Shown one piece after another: positions 33,413 through 47,612 of a stretch of DNA of 64,000 bases. Origin of the DNA: Amphirosellinia nigrospora (lineage: Eukaryota; Ascomycota; Sordariomycetes; Xylariales; Xylariaceae). Position 1 is the first letter of the stretch, and each line of letters opens with the position of its first letter. The DNA is taken from positions 3,491,058 through 3,555,057 of the forward strand of contig SCHM01000003.1 of assembly GCA_004123355.1 (NCBI GenBank), written 5' to 3'. The notes under the pieces were generated by a model. It saw only the letters and a program-made list of their open reading frames with translations. It had not been told where the DNA came from and searched no databases. Position numbers and translations under genes: made by a program.

Positions 33413-34384
33413 TCACGCTTGGTTCATTGCCATCTCCTTAGGTACCCACAGTCCTACACAACCTCCCACCAAACCGAGCCACACTGTGAGATAGTCTTCC
33501 TTGGAGCAGTCAAATTGATCCATGGCGTCACCGAGCATACATGGGTGTACGAAGAATGTCGGCACACCCGTGACAGGATGGTGCTGTAGACCTGATATTA
33601 GTCTGCGAGGTAGAGGCAATGGAAACCCCCATGAAGAGTGTGTCGTTGACTTATATAGTGCAGGTGAATTACTTACTTCGATGGAGATACCTCCTATGGC
33701 GCCCTGACCGCGGAGAGCTTGTTTGAACTGATCGGGCACCAAATGTCGGAAGACGGTATCGATATCGAGCGGCGATTCGTCGATTGGCAAATTGTGTAAA
33801 CTAAACCAGAGGCATGGTGCACGGTATGTTGGGTGAAGGTGAATCTCATACACGGCGTAGCTCGACTGGAAGCTCGCTCTTGACGAATATCGAAGGACCT
33901 CCTGGCAGAAAATGCGTGTTAGATGGACCATACAAAGCACAGGCACTAATGAACGCCGGATACCACGAACCTTGTCTGCTTCCTCGTAGTCTATCATCAT
34001 GCTGTCAGCTGTGGGCTGTCGCGTGGACTGTCGTTTGGACCGTCGAAGCGGCGCCGAAGGTTCGCCCAAAGCCACCTTACTAAGGTGGGACGCAAGTTGG
34101 CTGTCAACCTCACTAGCATCCAGCGGCTTGGTGACTTGTAAATAGGTGACTAGGTTGGCACGCGATGTTGCCGAGGTATCTAGGGCAGTGTGGAGGTTGA
34201 GACGCCATTGCTTGCGAAGGGGTCCCAGAGTGGCTTGGCAGTACTTGACTTCAAGATAGTGGCAGACCTCAGCGAATTCCTCGTTGGTGAGGAAAGGATA
34301 GCATCGATAGGTTGAGCGGTTGTGGACGCCTACTGCCGCCATGTGATGGGATAGCTCGGAATGCGACGGGACGAGGTTGGCCAT
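33413..34384 (-). CDS. ATG10: Autophagy E2-like enzyme Atg10
   Basis: E2-like enzyme that conjugates Atg12 to Atg5 in autophagosome formation. The start at 34384 reads MANLVPSHSELSHHMAAVG, then CYPFLTNEEFAEVCHYLEVK. The core has YAVYEIHLHPTYRAPCLWFS and the catalytic motif HHPVTGVPTFFVHPCMLGD, with the active Cys in HPC, followed by YLTVWLGLVGGCVGLWVP and the stop at 33413. Two introns are inferred from splice signals and family alignment: 33902-33970 (69 nt) and 33584-33676 (93 nt, GTAAGT...CTACAG). Both are multiples of three without in-frame stops, so the unspliced frame is fully open at 323 codons; the spliced product is about 269 residues. The spliced junction reads ISIE-HHPVTG, as expected for the family. 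The gene is intact. Confidence 0.88.
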   Translation of the reverse strand: MANLVPSHSELSHHMAAVGVHNRSTYRCYPFLTNEEFAEVCHYLEVKYCQATLGPLRKQWRLNLHTALDTSATSRANLVTYLQVTKPLDASEVDSQLASHLSKVALGEPSAPLRRSKRQSTRQPTADSMMIDYEEADKVRGIRRSLVPVLCMVHLTRIFCQEVLRYSSRASFQSSYAVYEIHLHPTYRAPCLWFSLHNLPIDESPLDIDTVFRHLVPDQFKQALRGQGAIGGISIEVSNSPALYKSTTHSSWGFPLPLPRRLISGLQHHPVTGVPTFFVHPCMLGDAMDQFDCSKEDYLTVWLGLVGGCVGLWVPKEMAMNQA

Positions 34385-35714
34385 GGTAACTTCTAGTATG
34401 TGACCGCAAACCTGGACGGATGTGATATCACGCTTGATAGCTGTCTAGAAGTGCAAACAGGAACCTTGGCGCTTGTGGAATACTTAGGCCTGGTGAGGTG
34501 TGAGTTGTGCGTATGGGTATATACAATATGCGCCGCGCTTGCACCTTTGTGCTGTGACTGGTTGACGACTTGGTAGACAATATGAACGGCCCAAAACTGC
34601 CCCTGCAAGACCTGATTGTTGAACGAGGGGCAACAATGTAGGCAAGGTTTGGAGCTTAAGTAATTACCTGGGGTAGCCATCTAGGTACCTAGGAGGTAGT
34701 TACCTAGGTAGGCACTGCGTTTTGAGTGCTTGCTTGCATGCACGCATGCGTACCTACCGTCCATGCGATCAGATAAAAAGTACATGTAGGTAGATATTAC
34801 ATACCTAACCTTAGGTACCTATGTCGCTATGATTTATCTATTAGAAGGTTGTAATATCATGGATGGTATTACCAGTCAAATGGTTTAGCTGTCCTTCTTG
34901 AATCGGGGAGCTAATGCCAAGCCGCCTTTTTCAGACTCAAGTCACTTTGATAAAAGGTACAACCTAGAATAATACCCCCAGGTAGGTATAGAGAAGCCTG
35001 CTAAATTTATTCTATCTTTAGGCGGTTGCTAGCCCCGGCCTACCGTATAAACCTTGTAAAGCAGACTGGGCCTTGGGTAGGTAATTGTCTACGTTAACTC
35101 GAGCTACCTTTGGCCTGGACTGCAACTCACTCGACAGTTGCCGTCACCAAGTACCTTATTCTTCGTTCTTCTTTGATTGTTGCAAAACACACAAACTGCG
35201 ACCTTTGAATACCCAGGCATGAAGGTAAAGGTGAGATGAAAGGGTAGCACGGGATGATCGTCGCATGTCCTTGTTCTTCCTCATAACCCTCTAGAGAGTC
35301 TAGAGAGGAATCTTCAATTGGATTCCTTCTAGAAGTTGGGTTGGCGCGATACTTGTGATACTGCTGTACTGTAGTACCGCTTTCATTTGACTCTGGGTGC
35401 CCAAGGTAGCTACGATAGCCGTGAATCTACACAATGAGATATCTAGACTCATAGATTAACAGTCAGACAGACGCTCTTCGGTTCGGCATCGCGCTTCCAC
35501 GTCGTCGTCGCTCGTCCTCGCCTGCCGCGTCTTCCATCTTTGGCGAACCAACATTCGCGTCCCATCCGTGGTCCCTCCGACGCCTCCCGAAACTGCGCCG
35601 CTGTTCATTCACCGTACGAGCCGTAGATTTCGGTGTTGGTGCTAGATCCGCCTTGCGAGCACCCGGGGCTGCTTAGGTATCGGAAAGCGCAGACCAACCG
35701 TCGGCACCTTCGAC
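34385..35714. other. Divergent intergenic between ATG10 and MNS1
   Basis: About 1.3 kb with no supported gene. It holds the promoters of both flanking genes and several palindromic TAGGTACCTA words (34681-34712, 34802, 34981). A frame at 34393-34680 minus has no recognisable content. Confidence 0.5.
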
Positions 35715-37742
<2,028 letters not shown>

Positions 37743-38902
37743 TACAACTGGTTTAGGGACTTTGGTTTAATCCACGACCAACTTCAGTCTTTTCTCACTA
37801 AACACGGCTGCTGAAGCGGCTATTGCCTTGCCGTTCTAGTATTGCCTACAGTTGCTTCCCGTCTTTCTTGAAAAAATAGAAGTGGGCAGAAACAAGTAAT
37901 ACTTGAACCCTTAAACCCTGAGCAATGTTGAGAGATGGGGGAAGGGGGGTTGATGAGGAAATAGAGATGCATGTATATATGTACAGATGGCATTATGATC
38001 TACTTTGGCATATTGTGTATATTGCTCGAGGTATATCGACAACGCCTAAGAATAAAGCATTAGATTCATGACACACAAAGTCTAGCTTTACTGTTGTAAG
38101 TTTTTGAATGGGTCGCCAGCTACTTACATTAGTAGGATGGCTCTCACTAAACCCATGCCGCTAGTATCCAGGCGTTGTATCTATCGGCCTCCAATATCCT
38201 AAAATGGAAGCAGTAACTACGCCCTCCTGAGACCACCTCATCCTTGCTCATCGAAGATGGAATAGGCACTAGTGTATAGTACCGAGGTAAGACATGTAGA
38301 CAGATCTGGAGATCTCTGTTCTGGAGATACCGCACGGTACCCCAGCATGTATATTTACAGGCCGCCAATCAGCTCAATCATTAACTGTCCAGCCGCAGAA
38401 TGAGACGAGATAATGGACGGTTCGGGTTTCCACAATAGATATCGGTGTCTTAGTGAGCTTACTACACTTAGGTACCTAAGTGATGCAACTGCAGTAGTGC
38501 AATATACTACTAGGTACCTAGGTAGTTGCTATGTATACTCACATGCATGCTGAGCCTGGACTCAAACGACTTAGACACACTCCACCACCATGACATGGCT
38601 GGCGACGGACGATATCATCTCTAAAGAAATACTATACAATACAATACAATAGTTTCAACCTAATACCGAGAATTACATGTTCTATCTTCTAATTGAATTT
38701 GAGACCAAAGAATATGATCCAGAGCAGTTTCAGAAGCTGTATACCATCTCTATAGCCCCTCCGTGCTGTCCGTTCCCACTCTTGCTCTGTTCCTCTCCCC
38801 GTCCTCCCATCCATCTCTCTCCTGCGATACAACGAATTCCCGCCCCAGCGGCGGTCGCCGCTCCTGATTTTCGTCGTCGTCGTTGTCGTCAGGTCGCCCA
38901 AC
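37743..38902. other. Intergenic region, no supported gene
   Basis: About 1.2 kb. TAGGTACCTAAG and TAGGTACCTAGGTAG words occur near 38470 and 38511, and a short ATACAATACAATA repeat near 38635-38650. No coding pattern is seen. Confidence 0.5.
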
Positions 38903-40922
38903 ATGCCGTCTTCTTATAGCAGTCGCGATATCGAGATGAACATGTTCCCCATCAAGGAGGACCCTCTGGTCCCCGTCAGCAGCTATACCATGCGGGAGCC
39001 TCTGTATGACGAAGTCGCTCCCAGCGCCTTCAGCCAACTCATCGACGGCTTTCGACGTGATCCGACCCAGCGCATCACGCCCAAGGACCCCCTGAACGAG
39101 ATTCACGCTGCCGAGGCCGCCCAGCTCTACCGACCCCTCTTCGCTAGGAACGGGTCGTATCCTCATTACTACGACTTGCGCCTGGCCACGCTACAGACCG
39201 CTCAGTCGCATCTCGCGCGCAAGCTGAAGGGCCGGCATCTACAGATGATCGCGATAGGTGGCTCTATAGGTATGGATGCTCGTCAATGGGGTGGAAATAA
39301 TATGCTGACTTGGTTGCGCCTATAGGAACGGGTCTGTTCGTCGCGTCCGGCCGCGCCCTCGAGAGCGGAGGCCCCGCCTCTGTGCTCCTCGCCTACTTCA
39401 TCATTGGTACTATGTTGTACTGTACTGTGCAGGCACTGGGCGAGCTTGCTGTCTCGTTTCCCGTCGCTGGCTCCTTTTCCTCCTACTCGACTCGGTTCCT
39501 CCATCCCTCCTGGGGATTTGCTATGGGTTGGAAGTGCGTTCTCCATCTCTTGTCTCGTCTCCTGTTGCTCGTTGGTCACTAATTGTGCCTCTATCTAGTT
39601 ATGCCTTGCAATGGCTTATTGCGCTTCCCTCGAAATCATATCAGCGTCTATTGTCACCACTTACTGGAATGATAACCTAAATAAAGCAATTTTTGTCACC
39701 ATTTTCCTCTTAGCTATTGTCTCTATCAACTTATGTGGCGTTAAGGGCTATGGTGAGGCTGAGTTTATATTTGCCATAGTCAAGGTTACTGCAGTTATTG
39801 GCTTCATGTTGGTGCTCCCCTTTTCAATTGACAATACCTCTGTTCTCTAACCTCTACCACAGCCTCCTGGGCGTTGTGCTCAACATTGGCGGTGCCCCTG
39901 GTGAGGGCTACATCGGAGGTCGCTACTGGCGAGAGCCCGGTGCCATTCATAACGGCTTTAAGGGTTTATGCAGCGTCTTCGTCACGGCCGCATTCGCCTT
40001 TGCGGGCACGGAACTTGTCGGTCTTGCCGCCGCCGAAACTGCTAACCCGCGCAAGTCGCTCCCTACGGCCATCAAGCAGGTCTTTTGGCGCATCACGCTA
40101 TTTTATATAGTCGCGCTAACGCTCATTGGTCTTCTTGTGCCATACAACGAGTCGCGGCTCCTCCTGAGCGAGGATATTCCAGCAATGGCATCGCCTTTCG
40201 TCATTGCCATTGAGAATGCCGGAATCGATGTACTTCCCTCGGTTATGAACGTGGTCATCCTGATCGCCGTGCTCTCCGTGGGAAATTCATCTGTTTTTGG
40301 GTCTTCCCGGACGCTTGCCGCGCTGGCCGATCAGAACCAAGCGCCTCGAATTCTATCCTATGTCGACCGCAAGGGACGACCATTGATCGCCATCATGGTT
40401 TCCTCTTCAGTGGGATTACTTTCCTACCTCGCCGATCTGAAGCAGGAAGGCGAGGTACTCGACTGGCTCGTCGCCATCTCCGGACTTTCATCCATCTTCA
40501 CGTGGGCCTCGATCTGTCTGGCGCACATCCGATTCCGGCGAGCGTGGGCGCTCAAGGGCCACAAGATCTCCGAGCTAGCCTTCCGGTCGCAAGTCGGCGT
40601 GTTCGGCTCGTATCTAGGCTTCATCATCAACATCCTCATTCTGATCGCCCAGTTCTGGATCGGCGCGTGGCCCGTCGGGTACGATAAGAAGTCGCCTACG
40701 GAGCTCGCCAAGAGCTTCTTCCTCGTCTACCTCGCCGCGCCCGTCGTCATCATCTTCTTCTTGGGCCATTACTTCTGGCACAAGACGTCGTTCGTCCGCG
40801 TGGCTGATATGGATGTAGATACAGGCCGCCGCGACTTTAACCTCCCCATACTAATTTCTCAGGAGATCGAGGAGAAGAAGGGTTGGCCCACGTGGAAGAA
40901 AGTGTATAAATACATGTGTTAG
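38903..40922 (+). CDS. Amino-acid permease (APC superfamily, fungal YAT family)
   Basis: Proton-coupled amino-acid importer of the plasma membrane. The polar N-terminus is about 110 residues; then RKLKGRHLQMIAIGGSIG joins across intron 39270-39325 to TGLFVASGRALESGGPASV, the family signature. Later blocks are YFIIGTMLYCTVQALGELAV, FSSYSTRFLHPSWGFAMGW, intron to 39598, YALQWLIALP, LEIISASIVTTYW, GEAEFIFAIVKVTAVIGF, intron 39808-39862 joining to ILLGVVLNIGG, then GTELVGLAAAETANPRKSLP, SVGNSSVFGSSRTLAALADQ and RFRRAWALKGHKISELAF, ending at 40922. About twelve membrane segments are visible. One single-base deletion near 39632 (after YALQWLIALP) breaks the frame. Substrate range is not predictable; general amino-acid permeases are the nearest type. 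Confidence 0.9.
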
Positions 40923-41806
40923 GAAGAGCTCGCTTTTTAGATTGTGACGTATCTTGATCGCCCGGCGACTCTTTGGATATGTGTTCTGCCTATTGATTTA
41001 CGTGTTTGTTTGGTCACATGATGTTTATGAGGGGAGATAGCGAAGATACCAAGAAAGCGAATTGTGGGGCGGAGGAAAGGAATACTTCAGGAAAGGCGTT
41101 GGGAGCGTGTAGTCTGTTTTGTCTTTAGTTGAGCGACGGGCTGAAATAGAAAGGGGTGCAACAAGAGTTCAGAAATCTAATATAGCTAGGAACTGAGTTG
41201 TGAATAACGCTTCGATGGTAGTTACTGAGTTTATTCATCTTAGAATAATAAGTTAAGATAACATATCAATGAGAACAAAACCATCCCCAACTATTAATAT
41301 GATATCTCTTTGTCCCCACGCCCTAGACTAGACAGACAGTACAATACATGAAAGCCAATTCCAATAGGATTGAACACCAGGGCTGCCATCTCCCTCGAAA
41401 CCATATAGAACAAACATGGCAGTTGGCTGCTCCTGGAACGGATTATATACCTAGAAAGAAAGGCTCACTGTACAATCCAGCAACAAGAAAGTCTCGCGGT
41501 GTGCGTCATTCCATCTTGTTTTATCCGACGCTTTAGGCGTATGATTGGAGCAAAATCCTGGCCCCTTTTTCATACATTCCCTAGTCAAACGACAAAAACA
41601 ACTCTTTTACAGTAGCCATGAGTTACATGGCAATTTAGGTCAAGGCCCATAGTAATTAACCTGGACAGGAAGAGAATCTCGAGACCCTGTCTTCATGGCT
41701 CGTGATTGGTATAGCGTTACTGGTCATTACAAGGAAAGCAGTTGTAGTTGGCATCTTTGAGATACCGTTCAAGCGTTTTTCAGCGCATCGAGGCGTCCCG
41801 GGTCGC
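40923..41806. other. Convergent 3' intergenic, no supported gene
   Basis: About 0.9 kb between the stop codons of the permease and the NTF2-like gene. Only short unrecognised frames are present. Confidence 0.5.
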
Positions 41807-43635
41807 CTAGAAATCCCAGTTGAAGCCACCAGATTTGGCAGCGGGAGGTTTTCTACCGGGGACAGGCTTGGTGGCAGTGTCATCCTCGTCGCTGAAAAGC
41901 CAGTTTCGCGTAGTGCCCTTGCCACCACCCATCCCATCACCTCCGATGGAGATGCCACGGTTGTCGGTCATCTTCGAACCATTCCTAGTAGTCGCTGGCT
42001 TGTTCTCCTTCTGTATAGGGGATTCATCATAGGCATCCCAATTGGATTCCATCATCTTGACAGCCTTCTTGCGATCGTCGCTTACAGTGGTTTTAGCCCC
42101 CGACTTGTCAGGGGATAGGTTATCAGTCATTCCCCAATGGGCATCAAAATCTCGGCCGCGGTCCTTTAGATTAGTAATAGTCCGAGAGGCTGCGCTCCTT
42201 CAATTGACTTGGCCGCAGTAGGTTCTTCATCATACAGGTTATTCTGGTATAGACCGAGTCCATTGTTGTGAGTAGACCCACGGGGACGTGCAGGGCGATT
42301 GTCAGGTGTTGCGTTTCCGTCATCCACAAACTCAAAATGGGTTTCGGCATCACGACGAGCCTTGCCTTGTTGCGGTATTTGTGAAGCCTCAGTCTGCTCT
42401 GGCTCCCATTGATGAGCTTCCTGATGACGTAGGACTTTGGCTGGCTTGACTTTGGCGGGAGTGACGAAATCATCGAAGGACCACTGGCTATTATGCTTGG
42501 TCTTCCGCGGAGTCGGGTCTGGCAGTGGGGTGTCCTGATCCTGGGGATCAGACCCATCCGCAAATTCGAAGTGGCTGTACTTCGCCGGGTGCGGGCGGTA
42601 GAAGCGATCTGGGGACTTAGCATCTTCGAGTGAATCGTTCTGATCCTCCGCTTCGTCCACTTCGAACAAACGACTGGGTTGGAAATTTTTGCCTGCGCCA
42701 ACCTTAGGCGCAATCGACTGGTCACGAATTGTCTCTTGGGACTCGGCGCCGCTGGCTGGCTCATCCCCCAAGATCTCAACGAAGTCGCGTTGTCGTGGTC
42801 GAGGACCCCCTCGAGGCGCAATGCCTTTGTTGGGGGAATCGGACCGCTGTCGTCCGGCACTTGGCGAAGGAGGGGCATCGTCAGGTTCATCGCCTAGAAT
42901 CTCGTCAAAGCCGCGCTGTCGCGGCCGAACTCCACCCCTAGGAGAGATGGCGGCCATCAAGGCCTTCTCCCGCTCCTCCCGTGACTCGAATAGTGAGAGA
43001 GAAGCGTGAGGATCCCGTAGAGCGTTTGTCGACTTGCCACGGGAGCGATCCGGACCTCAGTAGAGGGGTTTGTGCCGGCAGTAGACTTGACACAGTTTTC
43101 AATCATCCTAATCTGATCCTTGCTGTCGCGGATAGGCCAATTGCGGCCTGTCTTGCCAATGATATCGAGTTGCTTGAGTAGGGCACCTTGGTCCCAGCTT
43201 TGACGGATGTTTTGTATTTTGCCATCGCTGTCGAAGGTGACCACATGCATCTAATGACGAGGCGCCAAGTTAGCAATTGGAGCAGGGCTATACGCAATAC
43301 TGGCGCCATGAGTAAGGAAGACTAACGATGGGGACATGAACAGTGCGATCGGCGAGGAAGTTGTCGTCAAGATCTGGCAGGTAAGAAGCCCCCGAGGTGA
43401 CAAATTCTAAGACAGTCTCCATCTCAGCAGCAATAGCATTCTCGCCGTGAACAAGAGAGAGAACATTCTCCTTCTTCTTGTTGATCTGCTGTCGCAAGGT
43501 GTTGAGGTGTTGAACGATGTCGGAAGCGCCTCTGTAAGTGGTGGTGGTGGTGATATAGTTCAGAGTCGCGTCCTCAGCCAGATAGGAAGAGCCGGGAGCA
43601 GCGAGAAACTGGTGATACGCGGCTGCCAAAGCCAT
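41807..43635 (-). CDS. NTF2-like domain protein with long disordered C-terminus
   Basis: Exon 1 (43635 to about 43326) reads MALAAAYHQFLAAPGSSYLA and TYRGASDIVQHLNTLRQQ, then EMETVLEFVTSGASYLPDL and RTVHVPI; exon 2 from 43250 continues MHVVTFDSDGKIQNIRQSWD and GKTGRNWPIRDSKDQIRMI. This is an NTF2-like cone fold: paired helices, then a curved sheet. The rest is polar and repetitive. Two PRQRxFxEILGDEP copies (about 42910 and 42790) are followed by motifs that recur in fungal orthologues: KYSHFEFADGSD, SQWSFDDFVTPAK, ETHFEFVDDGN, NGLGLYQNNLYD, DFDAHWGMTDNLSP, MMESNWDAYDESP and a C-terminal GGFNWDF. No enzyme residue set is visible; the protein is often annotated only as NTF2-like. One break near 43040 and one near 42170 are single-base shifts. 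Function unknown. Confidence 0.75.
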
Positions 43636-46600
43636 GATGGAGGCTCAGACGGCGATCCGTCGACGTGACCAATGGTGATACCAAGAGATGACTTAGACAA
43701 CTGGCTCCAGAAGACGAGCAGCAAAACAAAAGAACAGAACAGGCGCGCAAAACAAGGTGAGGCTGGACTGGACTGTCTTGCGAGAGAAAAGTGACGAAGT
43801 GTTGTGATACAAATGCGCAATCGCGGGTGGAGGGAGGGAGAGGTTTTAGGAACGCGCTAGCAAATGGGATATATAAGTAGGTAAGCTGAAGTAAACAAAG
43901 AAGAGCAAGTACTGTAAGAAGTGTCAGAAGCGCACAACAAACACAGGCGGCCCAGCCCAGGCAGGAGAAGGAGCGAGACTTGGACATGGCAAGCAAGTCA
44001 GTGCTGTAAGTCTACACCACACTACTCTGCAGTGGTGACTTTGGCGAGCTCAGCATCAGGACCGCCTGCCCCACAACGCTACTGCGCTGCTTCATGCGCG
44101 TCACAGGGATCTAAGGCATCTAAGGCATCTAACTGTCACTAGGCTACCAGAAGGCCATCAGCGTCGGCATCGAAATGCGGGCTTGGGCCTACCTACTCCG
44201 TTCGTTCGGTACCTGCGCTATGGTATGGTATAGAGTGGATGTGTGTTTAACATGGCCCAGAAAGAGGTCCACGCGCAATTGCAGGTACGGTATCCCACCT
44301 ACACGTGCACGACAAAATCATATCAGTACGTCAAAAGCCAAAAGTTGCAGCCACTCATGTGTACAATACCTTAGCGTAACGTTAGAATCTCTGACATCGA
44401 TGCGCTATAGGGGCACACGCATTTAGCCTCTAATCAAGTCAGATCTCGCCAAACTACCTAGGTACCGAGGTACTCAGCCTGTAGCAATTACCTGGTATAG
44501 AGCAAAAGGTCGAAATACATTCCTAAGAAGCGAATACCGGAGCAGCGATTAAACTAGCGATTCAGCACGATTGCACAGTAACCTATTAGAACACATACTG
44601 TCTCTTATATTGTGTTTCCTCCATTTGGCTGAAGGATGACTGGAGTGTTTCACCATCGCGGGTAGGTTTGCTACTACGTAGGGGTGAGATCCATGTCAGG
44701 TTTTATCACGAACCACAAGTATGAAATACAGCGTTCATATAATATAGTGTATACCTTTCAGTATTTACTTCTATAAATACTGGACAGGTCGGCGAACAAA
44801 CGCCTCGCAAGCTATATCAGCAGTTCACTTTCATCTAAGAATCCTATTTAGGTGTCAATAAAACATGGTTTGAAGTGACAGGAGGCACCTGCTAAGTCAG
44901 TTTCCACTAGATAACCTCAAGACCTCGTTATTTAATTCCAAGTAAATACATAAGGTAGATAAGTCTAAAATACTTAGTTGGCAAAGTCCCTATAGGTATA
45001 CCTAATGTCTAACATCCGGAGAGCTACTTCCAGTATTAGGTAGGTAGGCACCCAAGATAGGCACCCAAGATAGACCTACCTACCTCTCTGGGCACTGGGG
45101 CCTGGAATAGCGTATTCACTTAGAGAGTATTATTAAGTTGTGATATTTAAGGTTATAACCTACCTTATTTACAACATGGATGTAGGTACTTAGGTACCTA
45201 AGGCTTTACCAAATGCCAAGCTGCAAGCAATTAGGTCTAGTGCATTCGCCGCTTTTGCTCAGGCTCCAACCTGTAGGTATCAGGCATGCGACCCCAGACC
45301 AGTACGGGGTCGTGCTGGTCCAAACCCGTGTTGGTGCGTAGTTCAGGTCGTCTCAGTCCGCAGTTTTAATCGTATAATTCCATCCATACTTGTCTATACT
45401 TAGTTTAACTCAGTCTTTCTATTCTCTCTACTACTTTTTAGTGCAGCATTTCTTTAGTTTTCTAAGGATGATTTACTACACAGTTAGATAACCAGATGCA
45501 AAGCGAGCCGCATTTGGTGAGCCAACGTTGGTTATGATGCATTATCATTTCGCTAATCGCTACGGGAGGTTTTATGGACGTCTCGCATCTTCCTGGTCTA
45601 GCTGCATAGTAGCGCCCTTGTCCTCGGATTCTCAAAAACCCAAAGGAAATGGAATATAGATGCAATTCATCCAACATGGTTATGAAATTGCCGAAAACAA
45701 ATCTTTTGATCTCACTTGATCTCACATCTTGTTGAGCTACGATTTGTTATGCTTCCAAACCCCCAAAAATCGTCGCGGCGTCGGCTCACCGTGGCGGATT
45801 CTAGACAAAGCTAAAAAGCTCCCTCGCGATCATGATCCAAATGATCCAAATCAAATTGGTTCGCAGAAAACCCAATTAAAAATTTTTTTTAAAAAAATAC
45901 CCTAAAAAACTATCACAGCTATTTCTTATATTCGAAACAGACATGTTGCTCTTCATCTTTGCGCTCTTAATTGTAGGAGCCCCATGTTTGGATATCTCGG
46001 CGGCAGGGTCCCTTAACATTCAAATCGGGCTCTACTTCTACCACTACTCCACATCATTATTGGATTCCAACGTCCTCGACTGCCACCCCGACGACCACCA
46101 GCCTCAATCCCTCACGCACCACATCTGATGCCGGGGGAGTTGGCAGCCATGCGAACACGGCTCTTCCCACGACCAAACTAGCGACCCAAATTGTCACCAA
46201 AACTACTCTTTATAGCAAGCCGTCCTCTCCTCGCTCGTACCGACTTCCTAGGAAGTCGTTAACCCCGCAGTTTATCCCCTAACCTATCGTCGCTATGCCT
46301 CTACTTGCTACCCAGAACGACACTCGTGATCTCTTGCAGTAACACATAGATGACCAACCTATCATCTTGTCGCCTCACATCTCCTGTGTGATGCGTGGCT
46401 TTGGCCTCGTGATTTGTCAGGGACCTTCTCAGTTGGTACGTGTCGGCCAAAAGGGGCATGTTAAGGACGTCATGCGTCACGAACAAGGAAGATTCTCGAA
46501 ACAGTATGCTCGACGATAGGACAGCTCGGTATGAATCAGGGGCGCCAACGTCAACTATCATGATTTGTTAGGATATCCTGGGCTGCCTCATAGCGCGCCT

Positions 46601-46714
46601 TGAGTCTCTACTATAATAAAGGCTCAACTATATTTGAAGGCTTGCTGCCGCTTCTTTTGTTGATCTAAGACACGCCTGGCTTGCCCTTGTTTGACCACAA
46701 CCTAGCTTCACCCC
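43636..46714. other. Long intergenic region with small tandem repeats
   Basis: About 3 kb without a supported gene. It contains a 13-nt tandem duplication TAGGCACCCAAGA (45045-45070), an AAGGCATCT duplication near 44111-44128, TAGGTACC words (44456, 45041-45085, 45188) and an A/T palindrome near 45878-45899. Hydrophobic minus-strand frames at 43560-43996 overlap the leader of the NTF2-like gene. A Thr/Ser-rich plus-strand stretch around 46060-46280 is open but unrecognised. Confidence 0.45.
45045..45070. repeat. 13-nt tandem duplication
   Basis: TAGGCACCCAAGA occurs twice head to tail, flanked on both sides by TAGGTAGG / CCTACCTACC words that together make an inverted repeat. No function is known. 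Confidence 0.8.
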
Positions 46715-47017
46715 TTGCCAGAGCCCCAATTACCGCCGCCCATCTCTCCTACTATGTCCGGGGCTCAAGTGTCTGAAGACTCGGTGGCGAGATATGAGCT
46801 AGCAGGACAGTGTATGTTACGCGAGGCCAACGAAAATATTCATATTGGCAATCAGATTCAAGTCGAGGAAGACGTTACGCAGGACACAGTAGAAACTGGC
46901 GGTATCAGCCGGAATGCGAGCAGTATAACCCTAGATAATAAAGACCGCGACAATGATAGCGAATCAGCGATAGGAGAGAGGAGCCGAATCGAAGAGGCGG
47001 CTGAATCTTTGCTATAA
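46715..47017 (+). CDS. Unrecognised acidic ORF
   Basis: A frame of 100 codons with an internal ATG at 46754 (MSGAQVSEDSVARYELAGQ), rich in Glu, Asp, Ser and Asn, ending EEAAESLL. Composition is protein-like and low in hydrophobics, suggesting a disordered product or a fragment. No family is recognised, and neighbouring frames are closed. It may be a relic of a mobile element; there is no direct evidence of that. Confidence 0.22.
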   Translation: MPEPQLPPPISPTMSGAQVSEDSVARYELAGQCMLREANENIHIGNQIQVEEDVTQDTVETGGISRNASSITLDNKDRDNDSESAIGERSRIEEAAESLL

Positions 47018-47612
47018 CTCTCTCGGGATAATACGTAGGCCGCAGCCAACCATTCCATAGGCGCTGGCCACGGCCTAGCCGGTGACAGCAGCCTTTATAA
47101 TAGCCCTGTGCCGCTTGTGAAGCTGTATCGACAAGGTGGTGGCCATGGTGAGGAGTGAGTTCTCGCGATACTATCTATGTTTTGACCGATCCTGGAGTTG
47201 GCTAACCAGCATCAGCTCTACCGGATTATAAGGCATGCCGGCCAAAAGACGCCGAGTCTAGGGTAACGATTCGCCGCCCAAGCGAAAAAAGAGATTAGAT
47301 AACCTGATTTTCACTGTTAGTGCGGTTCATATAAGAAGAGGAGGAGGAGGGGAGGTGAGGCTGAAGCATTAAGCTACAACAGTACGGTACTGCCGTGTAC
47401 AGTGCAGACTTCCATCCAGTACACCTAGTGCAGCTTACGATCAGGATGATAAAGGTATTAAGTCTTTTTGGAATCTATGTGCTGTGGTCAGGACTGTAGA
47501 ATTGTGATTGTACCGTTTTTTTTTAATGGTAGGCTGATTGATTGATTTATAATCTCGAGAACACTGTATGTTAGTTATATACCTATTTTGAGGTAATAGC
47601 ACTAAACTCAAT

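Noticed and set aside
43574-43996. Cys/Leu-rich hydrophobic 140-codon minus-strand frame upstream of the NTF2-like gene
   Set aside because: It overlaps the leader and start of that gene in another frame. The hydrophobicity comes from T/C-rich leader sequence and no family is recognisable.
46301-46561. Minus-strand 86-codon frame, considered as a retroelement fragment
   Set aside because: No reverse transcriptase, integrase or LTR signature could be found around it.
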